A stretch of 34,078 nt of DNA from Planctomycetales bacterium (GTDB taxonomy: Bacteria; Planctomycetota; Planctomycetia; Pirellulales; Thermoguttaceae), in the NCBI GenBank assembly GCA_007119795.1, contig SKOZ01000057.1, positions 1 to 34,078 on the forward strand, written 5' to 3'. The notes beneath the pieces were generated by a model. The model was not told the origin of the DNA and did not search any database. It saw nothing but the letters and a program-made list of their open reading frames with translations. This document shows, piece after piece, positions 16,793 to 23,819 of this stretch. Position numbers and translations under genes: made by a program. The first letter of the stretch is position 1, and every line of letters begins with the position of its first letter.

Positions 16793-17347
16793 ATGCACGT
16801 CTTGACGGGAATGTTGATTGCGGCGCTTTTGGGAAAGCGCTCGAATCGACCGGCCGTACTGGCGTTGAAGACCGGACCAGTGCGTACGGATCACTGGCTT
16901 CCCGGCCGGGTGCGTTTCCGCATCCCTTCGCTCGGGGAAAACGCTGAGGGCGTCGGCTTGTTGGAGCAGAAGCTGCCCACGCTTCCGGGCGTTCGACGCG
17001 TCGAGATCCACCGCGCGACGGGGAGCCTGCTGATCGACTATGCGCCGGACGAGGTTCAGCCGGAGCTCCTCTTCGCCGCAGCGGTCCGCCTGCTGGGGCT
17101 GGACGACCAGTTGACGAGCACGCCCTCGCCCCGCATTGTCGGCGAGCTGAGGTCGGTCGTGGCCGCGCTCAACCGGGCCGTCTACGACCGGACGTCGGGC
17201 CTGCTCGATTTCACATCGGCGCTGATGATCCTCCTGGCGGCTACGGGAGTCCGTGGGGTGATGCGCGAAGGGATACGATCCCTGCCCGCGGGATTCACGC
17301 TCCTCTATTGGGGGCTGACCCACCTGCTTCGCGAGCCCGCCGAGTAG
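16793..17347 (+). CDS. HMA-like domain membrane protein, cysteine-free
   Basis: A 184-residue protein. Residues of about 33-105 form a ferredoxin-like HMA_2-type domain starting WLPGRVRFRIP, with the later strands RRVEIHRATGSLLIDY. The metal-binding CxxC of ordinary heavy-metal-associated domains is absent, and the whole protein has no cysteine. Residues of about 138-180 hold two short hydrophobic segments (FTSALMILLAATGV and AGFTLLYWGLTHLL). It is first in the cluster with a P1B-type ATPase 117 bases downstream whose own N-terminus has the same LPGR domain. A role as accessory or regulatory subunit of that pump is inferred. GGGAGGG and GAGA lie upstream of the ATG. Confidence 0.75.
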   Translation: MHVLTGMLIAALLGKRSNRPAVLALKTGPVRTDHWLPGRVRFRIPSLGENAEGVGLLEQKLPTLPGVRRVEIHRATGSLLIDYAPDEVQPELLFAAAVRLLGLDDQLTSTPSPRIVGELRSVVAALNRAVYDRTSGLLDFTSALMILLAATGVRGVMREGIRSLPAGFTLLYWGLTHLLREPAE

Positions 17348-17464
17348 TCGCAGCGAAGGTCCCGCCGTGATGCCATTCGAGGACCGCGCACCGCTCGGCC
17401 GCTCCAGGCAAGGCTCCATGGCGCTGAAAAAGATACTAACAGGACACACGGGAATACTCGGGCG

Positions 17465-19675
17465 ATGATCCTCTGGCAGAAGCAGAAGCCGCTCATGCAT
17501 TGCCAGCCGGTACACGATCTGCCGGGGCGGATGCGGATCGGCTGCCGCGGGCTCCGCTACCTGGAGCCCTGGTCGACCGAGATCACCCGCCGACTGGAAG
17601 ACTTGGCTCCGGTCGTCGCCGCCCGGATCACCCCTCGGACGGCTAACGTGCTGGTGAACTACGATCCCCAGCAGGCCACCGCCGAGGAGATACGCGATCT
17701 CGTGGAGTCGACGCTGGGAACCTACTCGCTGATGGCCTACAAGGGGGAGCGTGGCGAGCGGAACCGCCCTACGGTGAACGAACGGCGGCTCTTGGAGGAG
17801 CCGCTCGTGCAGATGGTCATTCGCGTGGGCGTGACCACCAGTTCGCTCCTGTTCGCCTACCTCCGCGGCGAGGCCGCCCCGTCCAGAACGGGTTTCTGGG
17901 GTCGCTTGTTGAATATGCCCACGCTGACCGCGCTCTCCCTCGCATCGCCGATATTCCGCAGCGGCGTCGGCTCGTTGCGGCGCGACCTCAGGCCCAACGC
18001 CGACACGCTCAGCGCCACGGCGATCCTTGCCGCGGTCCTCTCCGGCCGGGGGCACTCGGCGCTGACGATCATCTGGCTGGCCGACATCGCCGAGCTGCTC
18101 ACCGCCTACACGATGGACCGCACGCGGCGGGCCATCCGGGAGATGCTCTCCGTGGGAGAAGAGGTCGTCTGGCGGCTGGATGAGGAGGGCGTCGAGCAGC
18201 GGATTCCCCTGGAGAGCGTCCGCGTGGGCGACCGCCTCATGGTGCATACGGGCGAGAAGATCAGCGTGGACGGTTCCATCGAGTCGGGCGAGGCGGCCGT
18301 GGACCAGGCGTCGATCACCGGGGAATTCCTCCCCATGCAGAAGGGGAACGGCGAGGAGGTGTTCGCGGGGACGGTGGTCAAGAGCGGCCGCCTGGTGATC
18401 CGGGCCGAAAAGGTCGGCGATCAGACGGCCGTGGCCCGCATCGTACACCTTGTCGAGGAGGCCACCCACCGCAAGGCCGCCGTACAGACCATCGCCGACC
18501 GCCTGTCGGCCCAATTCATCCCGGTGAACTTCCTCCTCGCGGCCGTGGTCTTTCTCGTGACGCGGAACACCAGCCGCGCGCTGAACATGTTGATCATCGA
18601 CTATTCGTGCGGCGTGCGGCTCTCCACGGCCACGGCCCTCTCGGCGGCCATCTGCGCGGCAGCTCGCAACGGCATTCTCATCAAAGGGAGCAACTACCTC
18701 GAGCACCTCGCCGAAGCCGATACGGTGATCTTCGACAAGACGGGCACCATGACCGAGGGGCGGCCCGAAGTGACCAGCGTGGTGCCCATTGCCGAGGGGC
18801 TCGCTGCCCGGGAGGTGCTCGAGCTCGCCGCCGCCCCCGAAGAGACGAGCACGCATCCCATGGCGGTGGCCATCGTCGAGAAGGTCCGCCGCAGCGGCTG
18901 GCGGATCCCGCCCCACAGCGAGACGGAAGTCCTCACGGCCCGCGGCGTGCAGGCGCGGACCGACGGGCGGCTGATCCGCGTGGGGAGCCGCCGCTTCCTT
19001 ACCGAGCAGGGGATCGACCCGGCCGCGGCCGGCGAGGCGGTGCAGCGCCTGGTGCGCGGCGGCGAAAACATCGTCTACGTGGCCGACGAGCAGCGCGTGC
19101 TCGGCGTGCTCGGCATCCAGGACAAACTGCGGGAGAACGTCAAGAAGGCGGTGAACCGTCTCCGCTACATGGGGGTGGACGACATCATCCTCCTGACGGG
19201 CGACGTCGAGCAGCACGCCGAGATCGTGGCCTCGCGGCTGGCCATGGACCGTTTCGAGGCGGAGGTGATGCCCGACGACAAGGCCGAGGCCGTGCTGCGC
19301 TTGCAGTCGAAGGGGACTAGCGTGGTGATGGTCGGCGACGGCATCAACGACGCGCCGGCGCTGGCCTACGCCGACGTGGGCATCGCCACCGGCGGCACCC
19401 GGACCGACATCGCCATGGAGGCCGCGGACATCACCATCGCCGGCGACGACCCCCTGATGGTCCCCGCCGTGGTTCACCTCGCCCAGAAGACGATGACCGT
19501 GGTGCGGCAGAACTTCTTCACGGCGATCGCCGTGAACAGCGTGGGCCTGGTGCTGGCCGCCGTGGGCGTGCTGCCCGTCTTCTGGGCTGCCGTCTTGCAC
19601 AACAGCAGCACGGTGGCCGTGGTGGCCAACTCCGCCCGCCTCCTCTGGCACGACGTGGAGGAACGGCGGCGATGA
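17465..19675 (+). CDS. P1B-type heavy-metal ATPase with an SCG transmembrane motif
   Basis: A 736-residue metal-exporting ATPase. Residues 15-90 form an HMA-like domain with LPGR at 19-22 but no CxxC. Membrane segments follow at about 115-215 and 345-395, and near the C-terminus. The actuator loop has SITGE. The P-domain has the phosphorylated Asp424 in DKTGT. His464-Pro465 in STHPMAV is the P1B nucleotide-domain signature. GDGINDAP begins at 624. The ion-binding segment, where copper pumps have CPC, reads DYSCGVRLSTATA (Ser381, Cys382, Gly383) with no proline. The metal therefore cannot be assigned by the usual rule; Mn, Zn, Fe or another ion is possible. Its TGA overlaps the next ATG (ATGA), so coupling to the downstream HMA-like protein is likely. 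Confidence 0.93.
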   Translation: MILWQKQKPLMHCQPVHDLPGRMRIGCRGLRYLEPWSTEITRRLEDLAPVVAARITPRTANVLVNYDPQQATAEEIRDLVESTLGTYSLMAYKGERGERNRPTVNERRLLEEPLVQMVIRVGVTTSSLLFAYLRGEAAPSRTGFWGRLLNMPTLTALSLASPIFRSGVGSLRRDLRPNADTLSATAILAAVLSGRGHSALTIIWLADIAELLTAYTMDRTRRAIREMLSVGEEVVWRLDEEGVEQRIPLESVRVGDRLMVHTGEKISVDGSIESGEAAVDQASITGEFLPMQKGNGEEVFAGTVVKSGRLVIRAEKVGDQTAVARIVHLVEEATHRKAAVQTIADRLSAQFIPVNFLLAAVVFLVTRNTSRALNMLIIDYSCGVRLSTATALSAAICAAARNGILIKGSNYLEHLAEADTVIFDKTGTMTEGRPEVTSVVPIAEGLAAREVLELAAAPEETSTHPMAVAIVEKVRRSGWRIPPHSETEVLTARGVQARTDGRLIRVGSRRFLTEQGIDPAAAGEAVQRLVRGGENIVYVADEQRVLGVLGIQDKLRENVKKAVNRLRYMGVDDIILLTGDVEQHAEIVASRLAMDRFEAEVMPDDKAEAVLRLQSKGTSVVMVGDGINDAPALAYADVGIATGGTRTDIAMEAADITIAGDDPLMVPAVVHLAQKTMTVVRQNFFTAIAVNSVGLVLAAVGVLPVFWAAVLHNSSTVAVVANSARLLWHDVEERRR

Positions 19676-20520
19676 TCTCCTCGAACCCACCCTGCGTGAC
19701 GGTCGTCCACAGCCTTCCGGGCCGCGTCCGCGTCCGCCTCTCCCACGCACCGCCGAGCGCCGAGCGCGTGATATCGGCCATTGAGGGGCATCCGGGAATA
19801 AGGCGAGTCCACTTTCACCCGGTCACCCGATCGTTGCTGGTGGCCTTCGACGCGCATCACGTGGCCGCTGAGGAGATCGCCCTTCGGGTGGCCTTCCACC
19901 TCTCGCTGGAGACGGGGCAGCGGCCGGTGCGGCTCTTGGGAGCTCCCGAACGGCTGGTGCTCGGCGAGAGCGCCATGGTGGCGGCAGCGGCGTTGGCAGC
20001 CGCCCTGGCTCTGCGGTGGCTGGGTGGCGGCGATGCCCGGGGGGCATGGATCGACCGCCTGGCGGGGGCGAGCACCGCCTGGGCCGTGGTCGATCACGCC
20101 GCCGGCGAGCTCCACGAGCGGGGCTGGTTCGACCCGGAGGTCCTCTCCCTGGTCTACCTCGCCGCAGCCTTCCTCCGGGGCAACCTGCTCAAGGCGGCCA
20201 CGATCACCTGGGCGACCTCCTTCGGCCGCCACCTCCTCGAGCTGCCGCCCACCGGTGTGGAGGTCCGCCCCCTCGAGATCACCGGCCACGGCGACGACCA
20301 GCCGCGCTACGAGCTGCTGGTCAGCCCCGACACCCAGACCCCGGAGCCGGTCCGCTTCGTGGAGACCCTCCAGAGCCTGATCCGCTACGGCACGAGCGGC
20401 GGGGGGAGCCACCCTTGGCGCGACCTCTGGGACGAGCTCCGCCACGTGGCCGCCATCCACGGCGCCGTCCTCGAGGGCTACGGGCGGACGCCCCGAGGAA
20501 TCCCCATGCGTTTCCAATAG
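19672..20520 (+). CDS. Second HMA-like domain membrane protein
   Basis: A 282-residue protein. Residues of about 9-80 repeat the HMA_2-like fold with SLPGRVRVRLS at the first strand and RRVHFHPVTRSLLVAF later. The CxxC is absent; the only cysteine is residue 8. Two or more hydrophobic stretches follow (AMVAAAALAAALAL and LSLVYLAAAFLRGNLLKAAT). The last 100 residues are soluble, with HPWRDLWDELRHVAAIHG. Architecture and motif match the protein at 16793, suggesting ancient duplication. It starts by a four-base ATGA overlap with the P-type ATPase, a strong sign of stoichiometric co-translation. I infer an accessory subunit of the pump. Confidence 0.78.
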   Translation: MISSNPPCVTVVHSLPGRVRVRLSHAPPSAERVISAIEGHPGIRRVHFHPVTRSLLVAFDAHHVAAEEIALRVAFHLSLETGQRPVRLLGAPERLVLGESAMVAAAALAAALALRWLGGGDARGAWIDRLAGASTAWAVVDHAAGELHERGWFDPEVLSLVYLAAAFLRGNLLKAATITWATSFGRHLLELPPTGVEVRPLEITGHGDDQPRYELLVSPDTQTPEPVRFVETLQSLIRYGTSGGGSHPWRDLWDELRHVAAIHGAVLEGYGRTPRGIPMRFQ

Positions 20521-20541
20521 ACAAGACAAAGGAGAATCTAC

Positions 20542-20805
20542 ATGACGAATATCAATTCGGACCAGGTGACCGGCTTCGTCGTGGGCCTGGGCGCTGCGGC
20601 CCTGGGGTTCTACCTCTACAAGAAGAACCAGGGCATGGTCGACCAGTGGCTTCGCCAGCAGGGGATCCAGGTGCCGCAGGGAGTCTCGAAAGACCCAGCG
20701 ACGATGTCCCTCGAGGACCTGCTGGTCGAGAAGGAGCGCCTCGAGGACCTCATCGCCGAGCGCGAGTACGCCGCCGGCAGCAACGCACCGGCCACCACCG
20801 GCTAA
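20542..20805 (+). CDS. Small glycine-zipper membrane protein, PacL-like by layout
   Basis: An 87-residue protein. Residues of about 8-26 form one membrane helix rich in spaced glycines (GFVVGLGAAALGFYLYKK). A linker and a charged predicted helix (SLEDLLVEKERLEDLIAERE, 58-77) follow. The start has an excellent site: AAAGGAG seven bases before the ATG, 21 bases after the upstream stop. In mycobacteria, small one-helix glycine-zipper proteins (PacL, DUF1490) are partners of P1B ATPases such as CtpC. The similarity here is in layout and context, not proven homology. Its stop overlaps by four bases the stop of the convergent pseudopilin-like gene. Confidence 0.75.
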   Translation: MTNINSDQVTGFVVGLGAAALGFYLYKKNQGMVDQWLRQQGIQVPQGVSKDPATMSLEDLLVEKERLEDLIAEREYAAGSNAPATTG

Positions 20806-21341
20806 TGATCGAGATACCCTTCCAGGTCCGGAGCGAGCTGCCCGCTCGGCTCGTGATAGAGCCATCCGCCGTGGCCGCTGGCCGAGGCGGGAGGGAATTC
20901 GTCGGTCGGCTCCACGTGAACCGATCCGGTGAAGGGATTGGGCGGTAGCGTACCGCGGAAATAGGGGCCGTAGGGGAAGTCGCGCCCCCGAGGGCCGGGA
21001 ACGCCCCATCTGTTGGTCGGCGCCGTCAACTGGGGCAGATCGCCCTCGTACCAGACCGGCACCTTCCCGCCATGCTCGATCCGGTACTGCTCGATCCCCG
21101 CGCGGAGGCGCCGCAGGTTCTCCACAAGGGCGGCGTGCGTGGTCCGCTCGCTGATCGCCTCGGTGACGGAAATCGCCGTGGCCGTGGCAATGGCCATGAC
21201 GAGGATCACGATTGCGGCATCGACGACGGTGAACCCCGAGCGGCGGTAGCGAGCCATGCTGAGGAAGAACCCCAGTGCGGCCACGGCGCCGACGATGGCC
21301 ATCGCCGAGAGGTGTTCGTTCGTGCTGACGAACCCTGGCAC
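20802..21341 (-). CDS. Type II / type IV pseudopilin-like protein with an extra N-terminal helix
   Basis: A protein of about 179 residues with a prepilin-like segment RYRRSGFTVVDAAIVILVMA. Cleavage is expected between Gly36 and Phe37. Position +5, normally glutamate, is aspartate. The C-terminal part resembles GspG-type pseudopilins in its short globular form, with HAALVENLRRLRAGIEQYR followed by GPYFRGTLPPNPFTG. Most starts would give an extra hydrophobic segment (AMAIVGAVAALGFFLSM) before the prepilin site. GTG at 21341 is chosen because GAGGAG lies seven bases upstream. ATG at 21257 would give a standard short prepilin leader but has no Shine-Dalgarno site. No other secretion genes adjoin it. 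Confidence 0.7.
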   Translation of the reverse strand: MPGFVSTNEHLSAMAIVGAVAALGFFLSMARYRRSGFTVVDAAIVILVMAIATATAISVTEAISERTTHAALVENLRRLRAGIEQYRIEHGGKVPVWYEGDLPQLTAPTNRWGVPGPRGRDFPYGPYFRGTLPPNPFTGSVHVEPTDEFPPASASGHGGWLYHEPSGQLAPDLEGYLDH

Positions 21342-21466
21342 GAATAGGCTCCTCGCAGATCGGCTCCAGAAATGAGAGTCCCTCTGGAAGCATACCTTTT
21401 CGCGGGCCGCGGGGAGCAGCAGGCGCCGCCTTTCCCTCGATTTCCGAAGTTTCCGCCGCGCCGGCC

Positions 21467-21488
21467 GGCGCCGCACGCGTGCGGCGCC
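21467..21488. repeat. Perfect 22-bp GC palindrome
   Basis: The sequence GGCGCCGCACG followed directly by its exact reverse complement. It starts six bases beyond the stop of the SET gene, reading on the minus strand. There is no T tract, so it is not a classical intrinsic terminator. It could form a stem-loop at the mRNA end or be a protein-binding site. Confidence 0.7.
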
Positions 21489-21494
21489 GAGGGG

Positions 21495-21992
21495 TTATCC
21501 GGGTGCGCCGGATGAGGGCGGTGCTTCCGGCGCGCGTTGCGACTCGGCTGCGATCGAGTCCAGTTCCTCCTCGGCCACGATCCAGCCACGGCAGTGCGGA
21601 CTGGCGCAGGCGCAGGGAACGGCGGAATGGGCCGGCCAGCCGTAGTCGATGGTCAACTGCTCGCCGCGGACCACGGGCGCGACGGTCTCCACCCAGATTT
21701 GGATCTGCGGCGGGGCCTGGGGATCGGCCTCGTCGAAGACCTCGACCTGCACGAGGGCGCAGTTGGGCTCGCAACTGTGGTTCAGGTACCGGAAGGGCGG
21801 GGCCGGCTCGAGCGAGGCCTCGTCGCCGAGGTCCATGCAGTAGTCGGACGTGTAGGACGGATCGCGGATCACCTTGCCGCGGACGCGACCTACGGTTTCG
21901 GTCGGGCGGAAAGATCGCCGCGCGAATACGCCGCGCCCCGTCGCGCTCCGCGCCACGCGGACGGGAAGCCTCTTGCGTTGGATGGATGGCAT
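21495..21992 (-). CDS. SET-domain lysine methyltransferase-like protein
   Basis: A 165-residue protein consisting almost entirely of a SET domain, which transfers methyl groups from S-adenosylmethionine to protein lysines. Motifs are TGRGVFARRSF (18-28), the cofactor-binding NHSCEPNC (71-78), and EQLTIDYGW (111-119) with the catalytic tyrosine. A post-SET zinc site is formed by CAC and C at 127-134, followed by RGWI. All hallmark motifs are intact. The target is unknown; bacterial SET proteins are usually thought to modify non-histone proteins. A good promoter (22050-22078) drives it. The pseudopilin-like gene lies 153 bases downstream on the same strand. Confidence 0.9.
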   Translation of the reverse strand: MPSIQRKRLPVRVARSATGRGVFARRSFRPTETVGRVRGKVIRDPSYTSDYCMDLGDEASLEPAPPFRYLNHSCEPNCALVQVEVFDEADPQAPPQIQIWVETVAPVVRGEQLTIDYGWPAHSAVPCACASPHCRGWIVAEEELDSIAAESQRAPEAPPSSGAPG

Positions 21993-22049
21993 GATCAGCC
22001 GAACGGATTCCTCGGACAGAAAAAGGGCGCCCGCAGGCGAAAGGCCACC

Positions 22050-22078
22050 AATATGGCCGACGTCACCGATAAAGTCAA
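22050..22078 (-). promoter_or_regulatory. Sigma70-type promoter of the SET gene
   Basis: On the minus strand TTGACT (22078-22073), a 17-base spacer and CATATT (22055-22050). The predicted start is near 22043, about 50 bases before the ATG at 21992. Confidence 0.6.
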
Positions 22079-22336
22079 TCGGCGCGAGCCCCTACCCGCC
22101 GCGCCGTCGGCAGAGGGGGACGATCCCGACTCTTGCGCCGCAATGGCATCGCCTGCGCCCTTTGTGGATGGTTTCGGTTATGCGGGCTGTTCGGCGCCTG
22201 GAGCGAAGCGGCCTTCTCCCGGCGAGGTTTTCATTGAGCGCGCCTCCTGGGAGCGGCCGATTCGTGCCATGGACGGGTCGGCACGGATGGGCCGCACCCG
22301 CGCAAGGGATGAACTTGCCGCGGCACGGACGGATAT
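22079..22336. other. Remainder of the divergent SET / TPR intergenic region
   Basis: Together with 21993-22078 this makes a 344-base gap. Beyond the minus-strand promoter I see no gene, repeat or convincing plus-strand promoter. A plus-strand open frame from 22053 has no recognisable protein features and overlaps the next gene. Confidence 0.4.
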
Positions 22337-23818
22337 ATGGATCGCCTGCGACCGACCCTGCTCCCTGTGGTCTCGCCGGCTCTGCTCGCGGTCTCGGCCC
22401 TGCTCTGGCTGGGCCCGCTCTGGTTGAGTGACCGGCATGGGGTCGATATCGGAGCTGCACCACGCCCCGAGAGGGCGAGCGCCCCGAGCGCGCCGCAAAC
22501 GAGCGACGGGCCTCGGCACGGCTCCCCCCCGGCAAGCCTTCCCCGAAGGGCTACGGCACGCTCGGTCGCCGCGGCCGACCGGGAAGTGCAACCGGCCCAG
22601 GCCCTCTCGCCGTGGCCCCGTGCAGGTGGCGGGCTTCCCCTGCCACGGCCCGCCGCATTGGCCCGGGCGCAGCCCCGACCGCAAAGCGGGGCCTACCCGC
22701 TGATCCGTCCGCCGGCGGAGCCGCCCGCGCTACTCGAATTCGGGGGGGGAACGGCGCAACCGTTGGCGGTCGCTTCACCTTGGCCGCGGCCCGCCGCACC
22801 GCCCGCGGCTCCATCGGCAGACGAAGCGGAGGGCGGCCGCGGCAGCCGGCAAGTCGCCGGAGAGGTCTCCCCGGAACGGCCGCCGCGGTCCCGGGCCCTG
22901 GAGCGGATCGCCGAGGAGGCCGACCGCCGGACGGCCGAAGGTTTTGCCTTGGCGGGGCGGGGCGCCTTCTTTTCGGCGCGGGCGGAGTTCATCGCCGCGC
23001 TTCGCATCCTGGCGCAGGGGCTCGACGCCGAATACGCGACGGCGGCGCACAGCCGGGCGCTGACTGCGGGATTGACGGCGCTCCGCGAGGCGGAGGACTT
23101 CGTCCCCCGCGGCGCGGCGCTCGAGACCGACATCGACGTGGCCGCGATCGCCACGGGCCACGAGAGCGCCCTCCTCGATCCGGACGAGCTGGCACGGACG
23201 AACTCCCTCAAGGCCGCCGACCGCTACCTGACCTACGCTCAGGAACGGCTCGCCGCCGCGGGTGGGGGCGAGGTGGCCGCCTCCATGGCCCTGCGCGGCC
23301 TGGGAAAGCTTCACGCCGACGAACAGGCGCTGGGGGGGGCAGCGGCCCTCGTCGCCGCTCAGTCGAAGGGAATGGCCTACTTCCAGGCGGCCCTGATGGT
23401 CAGCCCGCAGAACCACATGGCCGCCAACGACCTCGGCGTCCTGCTGGCCCGGGTGGGAAGGAGCGACGAGGCCCGCGCGGTACTGGAGCACGCGCTGCGG
23501 ATCGCCGCTCAGCCGACCACGGCACACAACCTGGTCACGGTCTACGCTCGCCTCGGAGAGCACGATCTGGCCCGCCGGTTGGCGGCGAGGATGCCGGACG
23601 CCCCCGCCGTCGATGCGGCGGCGCTGGTTCAGTGGGTTCCCCCCGATGCAATGGAAACCGGCGCCCGCCCGTCGCCGGTCGCTCCGCGGGCGCCGCTGGT
23701 AACGGCACGGGACGGATCGGACCTCCCCACCCGGAACCCGCCGCCGGCGGCGCCATTCTTTCGGACGCCCTCTGCGGTCGCCCTGAACCCCTGGGACCTG
23801 CTCCGCCAAAGGAACTGA
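22337..23818 (+). CDS. Membrane-anchored TPR-repeat protein
   Basis: A 493-residue protein. An N-terminal hydrophobic segment (residues 8-30, VSPALLAVSALLWLGPLWL) suggests a signal anchor. A low-complexity proline/alanine/arginine-rich region spans about 35-185. From about residue 195 it is helical with TPR-like repeats, clearest in MAYFQAALMVSPQNHMAANDLGVLLARVGRSDEAR shortened here to its core NDLGVLLARVGRSDEA, then AHNLVTVYARLGEHDLAR. TPRs mediate protein-protein contacts. One base separates its stop from the GTG of the polysaccharide export gene, so the two form an operon, and a role in exopolysaccharide assembly or export is inferred. Confidence 0.78.
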   Translation: MDRLRPTLLPVVSPALLAVSALLWLGPLWLSDRHGVDIGAAPRPERASAPSAPQTSDGPRHGSPPASLPRRATARSVAAADREVQPAQALSPWPRAGGGLPLPRPAALARAQPRPQSGAYPLIRPPAEPPALLEFGGGTAQPLAVASPWPRPAAPPAAPSADEAEGGRGSRQVAGEVSPERPPRSRALERIAEEADRRTAEGFALAGRGAFFSARAEFIAALRILAQGLDAEYATAAHSRALTAGLTALREAEDFVPRGAALETDIDVAAIATGHESALLDPDELARTNSLKAADRYLTYAQERLAAAGGGEVAASMALRGLGKLHADEQALGGAAALVAAQSKGMAYFQAALMVSPQNHMAANDLGVLLARVGRSDEARAVLEHALRIAAQPTTAHNLVTVYARLGEHDLARRLAARMPDAPAVDAAALVQWVPPDAMETGARPSPVAPRAPLVTARDGSDLPTRNPPPAAPFFRTPSAVALNPWDLLRQRN

Positions 23819-23819
23819 C

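Noticed and set aside
16718..19750. Minus-strand open frame of about 1000 codons opposite the P-type ATPase cluster
   Set aside because: The plus strand carries all P-type ATPase motifs. In GC-rich genes the opposite strand is often open by codon bias, and its product is histidine/arginine-rich without domains.
22053..22427. Plus-strand open frame upstream of the TPR gene
   Set aside because: It starts inside the minus-strand promoter and overlaps the better-supported TPR gene; composition is unremarkable.
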